Assembly: GCF_001902145.1 (NCBI RefSeq)
Contig: NZ_MRST01000012.1
Span: 17,283 to 81,282 of the forward strand
DNA from: Pseudomonas fluorescens
Lineage (GTDB): Bacteria; Pseudomonadota; Gammaproteobacteria; Pseudomonadales; Pseudomonadaceae
Direction of reading: 5' to 3'
DNA: 64,000 nt
Shown here: positions 16,285 through 24,744 of the stretch, piece after piece
How positions within the stretch are numbered: position 1 is the stretch's first letter
Layout: each line of letters opens with the position of its first letter
Made by a program: the position numbers and the translations under genes
The notes under the pieces: model-generated
Seen by the model: the letters and a program-made list of their open reading frames with translations, nothing else
Databases searched by the model: none
Told to the model about the DNA's origin: nothing

Positions 16285-17662
16285 ACCCAGCAGTCTGCGC
16301 TGGCGCTTACTGTGCAACCTGGCGCTGTTGCTGGTGTTGTTGATGCTCGCCAGCGGCATGAGCGCCTATTGGAACGGTCGCGAAGCCGCCGACACCGCCT
16401 ATGACCGCACGCTGCTGGCCTCGGCGCGCACCATTGCCGCCGGCTTGACCCAGGTGGACGGCACCCTCAGCGCCAACGTGCCCTATGTGGCCCTGGACAC
16501 GTTTGCCTACGACAGTGCCGGGCGTATTTATTACCAGGTCAATGATATTGACCAGAAGCTGATTTCCGGTTACGAAAACCTGCCCGGCCCGCCGCCTGGC
16601 ACGCCCCGCACCGACGATTACCCGGCCTTGGCACGGTTTTACAACGCCATGTACCTGGGCCAGCATGTACGCGTGGTGAGCCTGCTCAAGGCTGTCTCGG
16701 AGCCGAACATGAATGGCATGGCCGAAATTCGTGTCGCGGAAACGGAAGAAGCAAGGGTGGCCATGGCCCGTAGCCTTATGGCCGACACGCTGTTGCGCCT
16801 GGGCATGCTCGCCATCGGTGCGTTATTGCTGGTGTGGTTCGCGGTAAGCGCCGCACTGCGCCCGCTGGAACGCCTGCGTACGGCGGTGGAAGAGCGCCAG
16901 CCTGATGACCTGCGGCCTCTGCCATTGGTGGAAGTTCAGGATGAGTTCGGCCCACTGGTGCGCTCTCTCAACCATTTCACCGAACGTCTGCGCGGGCAGT
17001 TCGAGCGCCAGGCGCAGTTTATTGCCGACGCTGCCCACGAGCTGCGCACACCCCTGGCGGCGCTCAAGGCCAGGCTGGAACTGGGCCTGCGTGCCGAAGA
17101 ACCGGCCACCTGGCGCAGCACCCTGGAAACGGCTGCCCAGGGCACCGACCGCCTGACGCACCTGGCGAATCAATTGTTGTCCCTGGCCCGCATCGAAAAT
17201 GGTGCTCGGGCCATTGCCGAAGGCGGTGCGCAACTGCTCGATTTAAGCCAATTGGCCCGTGAGCTCGGTATGGCCATGGCGCCGCTGGCCCACGCGCGGG
17301 GCGTAGCCCTGGCGCTGGAGGCCGACGAGCCGGTATGGCTGCGCGGCGAACCAACGCTGTTGAATGAGCTGCTGAGTAACCTGGTGGATAACGCCTTGGC
17401 CCATACCCCGCCCGGCGGCAATGTGATTCTGCGAGTGACGGCCCCGGCGGTGCTAGAGGTGGAGGATGACGGCCCCGGTATCCCGCTGGATGAGCGGGAC
17501 CGGGTGTTCGAGCGCTTTTATCGACGCAGCCAGCATGGCATGGGATCGGGCTTGGGGCTGGCGATTGTCGGGGAGATTTGCCGTGCGCACCTGGCACAGA
17601 TCAGCCTGCATGATGGCGAGCTGGCGGGGCTTAAGGTACGCGTGAGCTTTATCGCGGGTTGA
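16277..17662 (+). CDS. tctE: Sensor histidine kinase TctE
   Basis: Membrane sensor of the TctDE two-component system, 461 residues. One membrane helix at about 10-30, a periplasmic domain of about 130 residues (sensor N-terminal domain, 2CSK_N-like), a second helix near 175-195 (LRLGMLAIGALLLVWFAVSA), a HAMP-like linker (LRPLERLRTAVEER), the HisKA box FIADAAHELRTPLAALKARL with phospho-acceptor His254, and ATPase boxes ELLSNLVDNALAHTPPGG, VEDDGPGIP and GSGLGLAIV. Start ATG 16277 overlaps tctD by 8 bases. Confidence 0.92.
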   Translation: MHKPSSLRWRLLCNLALLLVLLMLASGMSAYWNGREAADTAYDRTLLASARTIAAGLTQVDGTLSANVPYVALDTFAYDSAGRIYYQVNDIDQKLISGYENLPGPPPGTPRTDDYPALARFYNAMYLGQHVRVVSLLKAVSEPNMNGMAEIRVAETEEARVAMARSLMADTLLRLGMLAIGALLLVWFAVSAALRPLERLRTAVEERQPDDLRPLPLVEVQDEFGPLVRSLNHFTERLRGQFERQAQFIADAAHELRTPLAALKARLELGLRAEEPATWRSTLETAAQGTDRLTHLANQLLSLARIENGARAIAEGGAQLLDLSQLARELGMAMAPLAHARGVALALEADEPVWLRGEPTLLNELLSNLVDNALAHTPPGGNVILRVTAPAVLEVEDDGPGIPLDERDRVFERFYRRSQHGMGSGLGLAIVGEICRAHLAQISLHDGELAGLKVRVSFIAG

Positions 17663-18484
17663 TCAGTAAAACATCGAACGCGCTTCGTCCAGTTCGCTGC
17701 GCACGGCATCGCTGTGCAGGTCTATGCGCAACTTCGTGAGGGCCGGCAATGTGGCGATCGGCGTGGTCCCCAAGGGATGACCGGTACCGCGGTGGCAGTA
17801 CAGCGCGGCGACCTGCACCAGGTCGACGTAGTCCAGGCTTGCAGAGTCGCGTGTCAGGTCCAGGTATTGGCCCGGCACGTTCACCAGCATCTCGGGGAAG
17901 TCCCAGACCCGCAGCAGCTTGTCCCCCAGCACCGGGTGGATGCTGTCGATGACGTGGTTGAGGCTGACGGGGTCGGCCAGCAGCTCATAGTGATCCTCGG
18001 CATACGTGAGGATCGGCAGCACGCCGATCTGATGCACCAAGCCACCCAGGGCCGCCTGGTCCGGCTTGAGCTGGCTGCGGCGACGGCACAAGGCATAGCT
18101 CACGCCCGCCACTTCCAGGCTGCGACGCCACACGTCGCGCATTTTCTGTTCGACCACCCCGGAGCGGGCGTGAAAGATCTGCTCCATCACCAAGCCGATA
18201 GCCAGGTTGCTGCTGTAGTTGGTGCCGAGCCGGGTGATGGCGGTGTGCAGGTCGGTGACTTCCTGGCTGGCCCGTAGCAACGGGCTGTTGACCACTTTGA
18301 TCAGGCGCGCCGACAGGGCCGTGTCACGACTGATCACTTTGCTCAGGTCGCTGATGCTGATGTCCGGGTCTTCGGCGGCCTGGCGAATTTTCAGGGCCAC
18401 CTCCGGCAATGTCGGCAGAACCAGGTCATCGTTGTCGATGGCCGTTACCAACGCTTGTTGGACTTTTTCCGCCAGCTTGTTCAT
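17663..18484 (-). CDS. HDOD domain-containing signalling protein
   Basis: 273 residues almost wholly made of an HDOD domain (degenerate HD hydrolase fold): LPTLPEVALKIRQAAEDPD, ISDLSKVISRDTALSARLIKVVNSPLL and AITRLGTNYSSNLAIGLVM, followed by a ALGGLVHQIGVLPILTYAE segment. HDOD proteins in Pseudomonas act in signalling and stress regulation, without known catalysis. ATG 18484. Converges head-on with tctE with no intergenic gap. Specific role not known. Confidence 0.85.
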   Translation of the reverse strand: MNKLAEKVQQALVTAIDNDDLVLPTLPEVALKIRQAAEDPDISISDLSKVISRDTALSARLIKVVNSPLLRASQEVTDLHTAITRLGTNYSSNLAIGLVMEQIFHARSGVVEQKMRDVWRRSLEVAGVSYALCRRRSQLKPDQAALGGLVHQIGVLPILTYAEDHYELLADPVSLNHVIDSIHPVLGDKLLRVWDFPEMLVNVPGQYLDLTRDSASLDYVDLVQVAALYCHRGTGHPLGTTPIATLPALTKLRIDLHSDAVRSELDEARSMFY

Positions 18485-18520
18485 TCATGCTCTCTAGGGT
18501 GCTGCAAAAAAGTACGGCGA

Positions 18521-19462
18521 TTAACGCTGGATCTCGCGATCACGGTCCAGTTGGTAGGGTAGGTCAAGCAGGTGCAAGCCCGGCCCCTCCAGGGTTCCCA
18601 AGCGCACGTCGCCACTGTCGGCAGCTTCGGCTTGCAGCACGGCGAGAAGTTCAATCGACTGGTCAGCTTTTGCCGCGATGACCACTTCGCCGATCGCGCT
18701 GTTATGGCTCGGTGAAAACAGCGGCGTGCCTGGCTCGGGAAGTTCGTCGGCCTCAAGGCTCAGGCGATACAGGCGCCGCTTGAGTTTGCCCAGGTACTGC
18801 ATGCGCGCGACGATTTCCTGGCCGGTGTAGCAGCCTTTCTTGAAGCTGACGCCACCCACGGCCTGCAGGTTGAGCATCTGCGGGATGAACAGCTCGCGCG
18901 TCTGCGGCATCACCTGGCCGATACCAGCACGGATCTGGCCAAGCAGCCAGGCATTCAATTCAGCTTGTTGCAAGTGCGCGGCCAATTGGCTGCGCACGGC
19001 GTCGGCGTGTTCGGCAGGTACCCAGAGTTCGGCACGGCCCGGGGAAACGCGGACGGCAATCAACGCCTCGTTGCGTGCCACGCTATCGGTCTCGACCGGC
19101 AGCGCGAGGCCCAGGGCGCTCAGGGCCGCGTCTGCGTTCGCCAGGCCGAAGCGCGCCCAGGCAGCACTTTCGTCGGTGAGCTTGGATTTGGAGAACACCG
19201 CGTACTTCTTCAAGTCCGCCAGTTGCGGTTCAAGCAACTCGGTGGCCATGGCCAGGAGTACACCATCACCCTGCAGCAGGATCCGGAAGCTGGACTGCAT
19301 ACGGCCTTTTTGCGTGCAGCGCGCGCCCAGGCTGGCCTGGGTTTCACTCAGGTAATTGAGGTTGCAGGTCAGTTGGCCCTGCAGGAACTTGGCAGCATCA
19401 GAGCCGCGGACGGCGAGAACGCCTTCGTGGGACAGGGAGCAGAAAAAAGCGGAGTCAGCCAT
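18521..19462 (-). CDS. ygfZ: Folate-binding tRNA/Fe-S cluster repair protein YgfZ
   Basis: 313-residue relative of the glycine-cleavage T protein that binds tetrahydrofolate and helps maintain Fe-S enzymes such as MiaB. The family signature K-x-G-C-Y-x-G-Q is present as VSFKKGCYTGQEIVARMQYL at about residues 223-242. The N-terminus has GVLAVRGSDAAKFLQGQLTCN, typical of YgfZ. ATG 19462. Divergent from sdhE, an arrangement common in gammaproteobacteria. Confidence 0.92.
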   Translation of the reverse strand: MADSAFFCSLSHEGVLAVRGSDAAKFLQGQLTCNLNYLSETQASLGARCTQKGRMQSSFRILLQGDGVLLAMATELLEPQLADLKKYAVFSKSKLTDESAAWARFGLANADAALSALGLALPVETDSVARNEALIAVRVSPGRAELWVPAEHADAVRSQLAAHLQQAELNAWLLGQIRAGIGQVMPQTRELFIPQMLNLQAVGGVSFKKGCYTGQEIVARMQYLGKLKRRLYRLSLEADELPEPGTPLFSPSHNSAIGEVVIAAKADQSIELLAVLQAEAADSGDVRLGTLEGPGLHLLDLPYQLDRDREIQR

Positions 19463-19601
19463 GGGTCATCGCAGGTCAAAAAGTCATGGGTGCATCATAG
19501 AGGGGCGTCCGGCAAATGCATAGTTTCGTCTCGGGCGACCAAAGCCGACTGTTCCGGGGGCGTCCGGGCTGTATACTTGCGCTCTATTTTAGGAGGGCTC
19601 C

Positions 19602-19856
19602 ATGGTCGAAGATGTAGAAATCAATCGCCTCTACTGGCACAGCCGTCGCGGCATGCTGGAGCTGGATGTGTTGCTGGTGCCTTTCACCAAAGAGGTGTAC
19701 GCGACGCTCAATCAGGTGGACCGCGACCTCTACGTCAGGTTGCTCGAGTGCGAAGACCAGGACATGTTTGGCTGGTTCATGGAGCGAGCCGAATCCGAAG
19801 ACCCGGAGCTGCAGCGCATGGTTCGGATGATCCTGGATCGTGTCCAGCCCAAGTAA
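19602..19856 (+). CDS. sdhE: Succinate dehydrogenase flavinylation factor SdhE
   Basis: 84-residue antitoxin-like/assembly protein (formerly YgfY, CptB) that promotes covalent FAD attachment to SdhA and FrdA. The conserved RGMLELD motif is present ([17 protein letters not shown], about residues 12-28), and [12 protein letters not shown] matches the second family motif. GGAGG 6 bases before ATG 19602. Its end overlaps the next gene by 17 bases. Confidence 0.94.
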   Translation: MVEDVEINRLYWHSRRGMLELDVLLVPFTKEVYATLNQVDRDLYVRLLECEDQDMFGWFMERAESEDPELQRMVRMILDRVQPK

Positions 19857-20286
19857 TCGTTTCGAATGCCGCTGGCAGGCCTCACGGCTGTTGCTGGTGG
19901 CCTACATGCTTGCCCAGATGGTCGCGCTGGGCAGCCTGATGGCTCTTGACCTGCCTTACTCAAGCCTTGGCATCCCTTTATGCCTGGCTCATTGTGCCTG
20001 GGTATTACCGCGGCAAATCCTGCTCACTCACCGTTCGTCGATTCTTGGCCTGCGCCGTGACGACGATGGCTGGCAATTATGGAGCGCCGCGCGCGGCTGG
20101 CATCCTGTGCAACTGCGGCCCGACAGCCTGGCGTTGCCGCTGATCGTGGTGTTGCGTTACCGGGTGCAGGGTGAGCGGCGAGTGCGCTCAATCTGCGTGC
20201 CCAAGGATGCGCAGGCCGCCGATGTGCACCGGCGCCTGCGGGTGCGCCTGAAGTTCAGCCGCCGTAGGTGGTTGGCACCAGGATAG
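19840..20286 (+). CDS. YgfX/CptA-like membrane protein
   Basis: 148 residues with two N-terminal membrane helices (about 14-32 and 34-58) and a C-terminal basic cytoplasmic part. It follows sdhE with overlap, as ygfX does in E. coli, where YgfX is reported as a toxin-like partner affecting cell division. Start taken as GTG 19840 ([18 protein letters not shown]); the SRFEC-W-x-S-RLL type opening is usual for YgfX. Overlaps the convergent nadB by 32 bases. Assigned by position plus the N-terminal motif. Confidence 0.75.
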   Translation: MSSPSNRFECRWQASRLLLVAYMLAQMVALGSLMALDLPYSSLGIPLCLAHCAWVLPRQILLTHRSSILGLRRDDDGWQLWSAARGWHPVQLRPDSLALPLIVVLRYRVQGERRVRSICVPKDAQAADVHRRLRVRLKFSRRRWLAPG

Positions 20287-21871
20287 TGTCCCGGGCTTCG
20301 GGCAGCATCTGTGGGTAGTCGAGGGTGTAATGCAGGCCGCGGCTTTCCTTGCGCTCCATGGCCGACCGGATCATCAGCTCGGCCACTTGGGCCAGGTTGC
20401 GCAATTCGATCAGGTCGCGGCTGACCTTATAGTTGCTGTAGAACTCGTCGATCTCATCCAGCAACAAGCGCACCCGATGTTGCGCCCGTTGCAGGCGCTT
20501 GTTGGTGCGCACGATGCCCACATAGTCCCACATGAAACGCCGCAGCTCGTCCCAGTTGTGGGCGATGATCACATCCTCGTCCGAATCGGTGACCTGGCTC
20601 GCGTCCCAGCGGGGCAGGGCGGCTGGTACCGGGATACACGGCAGTTGCTCAAGAATGTCCGCTGCCGCCGAGCGCGCATACACGAAGCATTCGAGCAGTG
20701 AATTGCTGGCCATGCGGTTGGCGCCGTGCAGGCCGGTGAAGCTGGTTTCGCCGATGGCATACAGGCCCGGCACGTCGGTGCGGCCATGCTGGTCGACCAT
20801 TACGCCCCCGCAGGTGTAATGCGCGGCCGGCACCACTGGGATCGGGCCCTTGGTGATGTCGATATTGAAGGTCAGGCAGCGTTCGTAGACGGTTGGGAAA
20901 TGGGTCTTGATGAAGGCTTCGGGCTTGTGGCTGATGTCCAGGTACACGCAGTCGATACCCAGGCGCTTCATTTCGTGGTCGATGGCGCGGGCGACGATAT
21001 CGCGTGGTGCCAGCTCGGCGCGCGGGTCGAAGCGCTGCATGAAGCGTTCGCCATTGGGCAGCTTCAAATGCGCACCTTCGCCGCGCAGGGCTTCGGTGAT
21101 CAGGAAGCTCTTGGCCTGTGGGTGGTACAGGCAGGTGGGGTGGAATTGGTTGAACTCCAGGTTGGCGACCCGGCAGCCCGAGCGCCAGGCCATCGCAATG
21201 CCGTCGCCGCAGGCACCGTCGGGGTTGCTGGTATAAAGGTAGACCTTGGCGGCGCCGCCCGAGGCGAGAATGGTGAAGCGTGCGCCATAGGTATCGACTT
21301 CACCGCTGGTGCGGTTGAGTACGTAGGCGCCCAGGCAGCGTTCGCCCGGCAGGCCCAGGCGTTTTTCGGTGATCAGGTCGACGGCGACGCGCTGCTCCAG
21401 CAATTGGATGTTGGGGCGTTGGCGGGCCTGGTCGAGCAGGGTCTTGAAAATCGCGGCTCCGGTGGCATCGGCGGCGTGAATGATTCGGCGATGGCTGTGG
21501 CCGCCTTCGCGGGTCAGGTGGAACTCAAAGCCACCGTCGTCGCTGCCGGCATGTTCATCACGGGTGAAGGGCACGCCTTGGTCGATCAACCATTGGATGG
21601 CTTCCCGGCTGTGCTCGACGGTGAAGCGCACGGCGTCTTCGTTGCACAGGCCACCGCCGGCGTTGAGGGTGTCTTCGACGTGGGATTGCACGGTGTCTGT
21701 GTCGTCCAGCACCGCAGCAACGCCGCCTTGGGCCCAGAAGGTCGAGCCGTTGGCCAGGTCGCCTTTGCTCAAAACCGCGATACGCAAATGGCTGGGCAGG
21801 GTCAGGGCCAGGCTCAAGCCGGCGGCGCCGCTGCCGATTACGAGGACATCGTGTTGAAACTGTTGGCTCAT
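20255..21871 (-). CDS. nadB: L-aspartate oxidase
   Basis: FAD enzyme that oxidises L-aspartate to iminoaspartate, first step of NAD synthesis. 538 residues. Rossmann motif [19 protein letters not shown] at 9-27, FAD-contact [13 protein letters not shown] (active-site loop), and [26 protein letters not shown] near residue 370. Low-level antisense overlap with ygfX at the 3' end. Located next to algU as in other Pseudomonas. ATG 21871. Confidence 0.95.
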   Translation of the reverse strand: MSQQFQHDVLVIGSGAAGLSLALTLPSHLRIAVLSKGDLANGSTFWAQGGVAAVLDDTDTVQSHVEDTLNAGGGLCNEDAVRFTVEHSREAIQWLIDQGVPFTRDEHAGSDDGGFEFHLTREGGHSHRRIIHAADATGAAIFKTLLDQARQRPNIQLLEQRVAVDLITEKRLGLPGERCLGAYVLNRTSGEVDTYGARFTILASGGAAKVYLYTSNPDGACGDGIAMAWRSGCRVANLEFNQFHPTCLYHPQAKSFLITEALRGEGAHLKLPNGERFMQRFDPRAELAPRDIVARAIDHEMKRLGIDCVYLDISHKPEAFIKTHFPTVYERCLTFNIDITKGPIPVVPAAHYTCGGVMVDQHGRTDVPGLYAIGETSFTGLHGANRMASNSLLECFVYARSAAADILEQLPCIPVPAALPRWDASQVTDSDEDVIIAHNWDELRRFMWDYVGIVRTNKRLQRAQHRVRLLLDEIDEFYSNYKVSRDLIELRNLAQVAELMIRSAMERKESRGLHYTLDYPQMLPEARDTILVPTTYGG

Positions 21872-22052
21872 TTGACGGATTCCGCAAAAAGCGATCCAAA
21901 GGGGGGGCGCAAACAGGACGCCTGGATCGGCGAATCAAAGGGTCACACGGGCCACTAGTATATAGAGGGGTGGAGCGGCACAATAGCCACGCCTTCGTGG
22001 CATTGTGAGATTATGCTGCGCAGCTTTGGGGAACGGCCGGTTGGTGGGACGG

Positions 22053-22080
22053 GAACTTTTTGCATAAGCCCCGACTCAAT
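22053..22080 (+). promoter_or_regulatory. Distal AlgU-type promoter candidate
   Basis: GAACTT at 22053-22058, 17-base spacer, TCAAT at 22076-22080. It has the sigma-22/sigma-E -35 consensus; the -10 is weaker. 250 bases upstream of algU. Confidence 0.5.
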
Positions 22081-22246
22081 AGCAGGTTGCCCGAAAGCTG
22101 GGAAAACGTTGAGTTTATTGGCCCGTCGGGAGCATTGGACGCGTCACGAAACCGGCGACAAGATTATTCGCGCAGCCGGCACCGACCGTGCTGCGTTTTT
22201 CGTGTGTGCCAAATCAGTGCATGCCGGAAACTTGCTTGAAGGGGGA

Positions 22247-22273
22247 GAACTTTTGCGAAAAGCCCGAGTCTAT
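22247..22273 (+). promoter_or_regulatory. Proximal AlgU-dependent promoter of algU
   Basis: GAACTT at 22247-22252, 16-base spacer, TCTAT at 22269-22273: an excellent match to the AlgU consensus (GAACTT-N16-TCtgA) about 60 bases before the algU start. It implies autoregulation, as known for P. aeruginosa algU. Confidence 0.8.
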
Positions 22274-22332
22274 GTTTGCAAGCCTGATCGTTTAGTTATG
22301 CAAGCCTCCTTCAAGTACAACGAGGAGTGTTC

Positions 22333-22914
22333 ATGCTAACCCAGGAAGAGGATCAGCAGCTGGTCGAGCGCGTACAGCGCGGTGATAAGCGAGCATTTGA
22401 TCTGCTAGTGCTGAAATACCAGCACAAAATTCTCGGGTTGATCGTGCGGTTTGTGCACGACACCCATGAAGCGCAGGACGTTGCACAGGAAGCCTTTATC
22501 AAGGCTTACCGTGCACTTGGAAATTTCCGCGGTGACAGTGCGTTTTATACGTGGTTGTACCGCATCGCCATCAACACGGCGAAGAACTATCTGGTGTCTC
22601 GCGGCCGCCGCCCACCAGACAGTGATGTCAGTTCAGAAGATGCTGAATTCTACGATGGTGATCACGGCCTCAAAGATCTCGAGTCGCCGGAGCGTGCGTT
22701 GCTGCGCGACGAGATCGAAGGCACTGTCCATCGCACTATTCAGCAACTGCCAGAAGATTTGCGTACGGCGTTAACTTTACGTGAATTCGATGGTCTGAGT
22801 TACGAAGACATTGCGAGCGTCATGCAATGTCCGGTGGGGACTGTGAGGTCACGGATTTTCCGGGCCCGAGAAGCCATCGACAAAGCCTTGCAACCCTTGT
22901 TGCAGGAAAACTAA
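22333..22914 (+). CDS. algU: Extracytoplasmic sigma factor AlgU (RpoE)
   Basis: Sigma-22 factor for envelope stress and alginate genes. 193 residues, same as P. aeruginosa AlgU. Region 2: DLLVLKYQHKILGLIVRFV, DVAQEAFIKAYRALGNFRG and FYTWLYRIAINTAKNYLV; region 4: LPEDLRTALTLREFDGLSYE and VMQCPVGTVRSRIFRAREAI. Start at ATG 22333 (MLTQEEDQQLVERVQ); GAGGAG at 22322-22327 gives good spacing, and a GTG two codons earlier is not used in this family. First gene of the algU-mucA-mucB-mucD operon, autoregulated from the upstream promoters. Confidence 0.97.
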   Translation: MLTQEEDQQLVERVQRGDKRAFDLLVLKYQHKILGLIVRFVHDTHEAQDVAQEAFIKAYRALGNFRGDSAFYTWLYRIAINTAKNYLVSRGRRPPDSDVSSEDAEFYDGDHGLKDLESPERALLRDEIEGTVHRTIQQLPEDLRTALTLREFDGLSYEDIASVMQCPVGTVRSRIFRAREAIDKALQPLLQEN

Positions 22915-22946
22915 AGACAGCGGCGACAGCCAAGAGAGGAACCGCC

Positions 22947-23534
22947 ATGAGTCGTGATGCCCTGCAGGAATCGCTGTCCGCAGTGATGGATAACGAAGCG
23001 GATGAACTGGAACTTCGTCGAGTGCTCAACGCATTTGATGACGCCCAAACCCGTGATACCTGGTCTCGTTACCAAGTCGCTCGGGCGGTGATGCACAAGG
23101 ATCTCCTAATCCCTCGTCTGGATATTGCTGCGGCCGTTTCTGCTGCACTGGCTGATGAAGCCGTTCCGGCAAAAGCCTCGCGTGGTCCATGGCGCAGCCT
23201 GGGTCGTCTGGCAGTGGCCGCTTCGGTGACCGTTGCTGTATTGGCAGGTGTTCGCCTGTACAACCAGGACGAGATCGCAGGCAACGAGCTGGCCCAACAG
23301 ACTCAGCAACCGGTCATGGCCGGTCCGCAAGTCAAAGGCCCGGCCGTGCTGGCTGGCTACAAGGAAAGCACCGATACCACCGGCCCGATGGCCAATGGTG
23401 TACTTCAGGGGCAATCCGGCTGGCAGGATCAGCGCCTTCCAGGCTACTTGCGTCAACATGCGCAGGAATCGGCCGCCAAAGGCACTGAAAGCGCTCTGCC
23501 ATACGCTCGTGCAGCAAGCCAGGAAAACCGCTGA
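22947..23534 (+). CDS. mucA: Anti-sigma factor MucA
   Basis: Inner-membrane anti-sigma factor that holds AlgU until cleaved by AlgW and MucP. 195 residues: N-terminal cytoplasmic AlgU-binding domain (MSRDALQESLSAVMDNEADE, 1-80), a single membrane helix near 85-103 (LAVAASVTVAVLAGVRLY) and a periplasmic domain ending in ALPYARAASQENR. ATG 22947 with GAGAGGA upstream. The gene looks intact, so no mucoid-type truncation. Confidence 0.95.
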   Translation: MSRDALQESLSAVMDNEADELELRRVLNAFDDAQTRDTWSRYQVARAVMHKDLLIPRLDIAAAVSAALADEAVPAKASRGPWRSLGRLAVAASVTVAVLAGVRLYNQDEIAGNELAQQTQQPVMAGPQVKGPAVLAGYKESTDTTGPMANGVLQGQSGWQDQRLPGYLRQHAQESAAKGTESALPYARAASQENR

Positions 23535-23550
23535 TTCGCTAAGGAGCCCT

Positions 23551-24510
23551 ATGCGCGCCATACCGCTCCTTGCGCTTTTGCTCAGTAGTTGGTTTGCACT
23601 ATCCGCCCATGCCGATGAAGCCCAAGATTGGCTGACTCGACTTGGGCGTGCAGAGCAGCAGCAAAGCTTTGAAGGTACGTTTGTCTACGAACGTAACGGC
23701 AGTTTTTCTACCCATGACATCTGGCACCGCGTCCAGGATGGTCATGTCCGTGAACGGTTGTTGCAGCTTGACGGCTCCGCCCAGGAAGCGGTCAGGGTTG
23801 ATGGTCGGGCACAATGTGTCAGCGGCACGTTGGTTACCGGTCTCGGTCATTCGCCTGAGGCACCCTCGCGTATTCTTGATCCAAAAAAACTCACTTCATT
23901 CTATGATCTGGCCGTCATTGGCAAATCCCGCGTGGCCGGTCGTCATGCGGTGATTGTGTCGATCAGCCCGCGTGACCCCTACCGTTATGGGTTTGAATTA
24001 CACCTGGACCGTGAAACTGCGCTGCCGCTCAAGTCCTTGCTACTAAATGACCAGGGGCAGTTGTTGGAGCGTTTTCAGTTCACCCGCCTGGGTACTTCGG
24101 CCACTCCTTCTGACCAGGACTTGCAGCCCAGCAGCGACTGTTCGCCGGTAACAACCTCCGCCGCTAAAGCACCTGACATGTCTGCCACGCAAAGGTGGCA
24201 TCTGGACTGGCTACCGCCTGGTTTCCAACAGATCAGCAGCGCTACGCGCAAAGATCCCCAAACGAAATCTACCGTCGACAGCCTGATGTATGACGATGGG
24301 CTCGCACGTTTTTCGGTGTTTCTTGAGTCAGCCAATGGCGCCGATGTGAATGAAACCCGTGCTCAGCTTGGGCCGACCGTGGCAATCTCGCGGCGTTTGA
24401 ATACGGTAGATGGCGAAATGATGGTCACCGTTGTGGGCGAAATTCCCATTGGCACTGCTGAGCGCATCGCGTTGTCGGTGCGTGGTGAAAAGGCCGCCGC
24501 CAAGCCCTGA
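23551..24510 (+). CDS. mucB: Periplasmic regulator MucB (RseB)
   Basis: Binds the periplasmic part of MucA and protects it from AlgW proteolysis; senses lipopolysaccharide or lipoprotein defects. 319 residues with signal peptide MRAIPLLALLLSSWFALSAHA. N-terminal LolA-like domain begins DWLTRLGRAEQQQSFEGTFVYER; C-terminal MucB domain has DSLMYDDGLARFSVFLES and MVTVVGEIPIGTAERIA. ATG 23551 with AAGGAG 6 bases upstream. 16 bases after mucA. Confidence 0.93.
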   Translation: MRAIPLLALLLSSWFALSAHADEAQDWLTRLGRAEQQQSFEGTFVYERNGSFSTHDIWHRVQDGHVRERLLQLDGSAQEAVRVDGRAQCVSGTLVTGLGHSPEAPSRILDPKKLTSFYDLAVIGKSRVAGRHAVIVSISPRDPYRYGFELHLDRETALPLKSLLLNDQGQLLERFQFTRLGTSATPSDQDLQPSSDCSPVTTSAAKAPDMSATQRWHLDWLPPGFQQISSATRKDPQTKSTVDSLMYDDGLARFSVFLESANGADVNETRAQLGPTVAISRRLNTVDGEMMVTVVGEIPIGTAERIALSVRGEKAAAKP

Positions 24511-24744
24511 GATTGTTAATCTTATGTTCATCCTGTTCTTTCAATCTGAGCCCGAATGTCGTTGGGTGCTGGGTGTATGAAATCTCTGGATCAGCATTTT
24601 CACTTGCAAAAACTTCCCATGTTTTTTATAGGTCAGGGTTTGATGGCTCTGGCCTTGTTTGTTCGCGGAACAAAAATGCCGGTCGCAGTATCCGGCGTTT
24701 ATTGAACCCTGTCGCTTAACCCTGCTCGTCGTAACGGGAGCTGT

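Larger units (their letters stand above)
21872..22332. other. nadB-algU intergenic region
   Basis: 461 bases between divergent genes, containing two AlgU-type promoters (listed separately) and the nadB promoter. I see no convincing extra gene, although a short open frame with a codon pattern unlike the neighbours runs through 22013-22330. Confidence 0.6.

Noticed and set aside
22013..22339. Open frame upstream of algU
   Set aside because: It covers both AlgU promoters and has no family resemblance; treated as non-coding.
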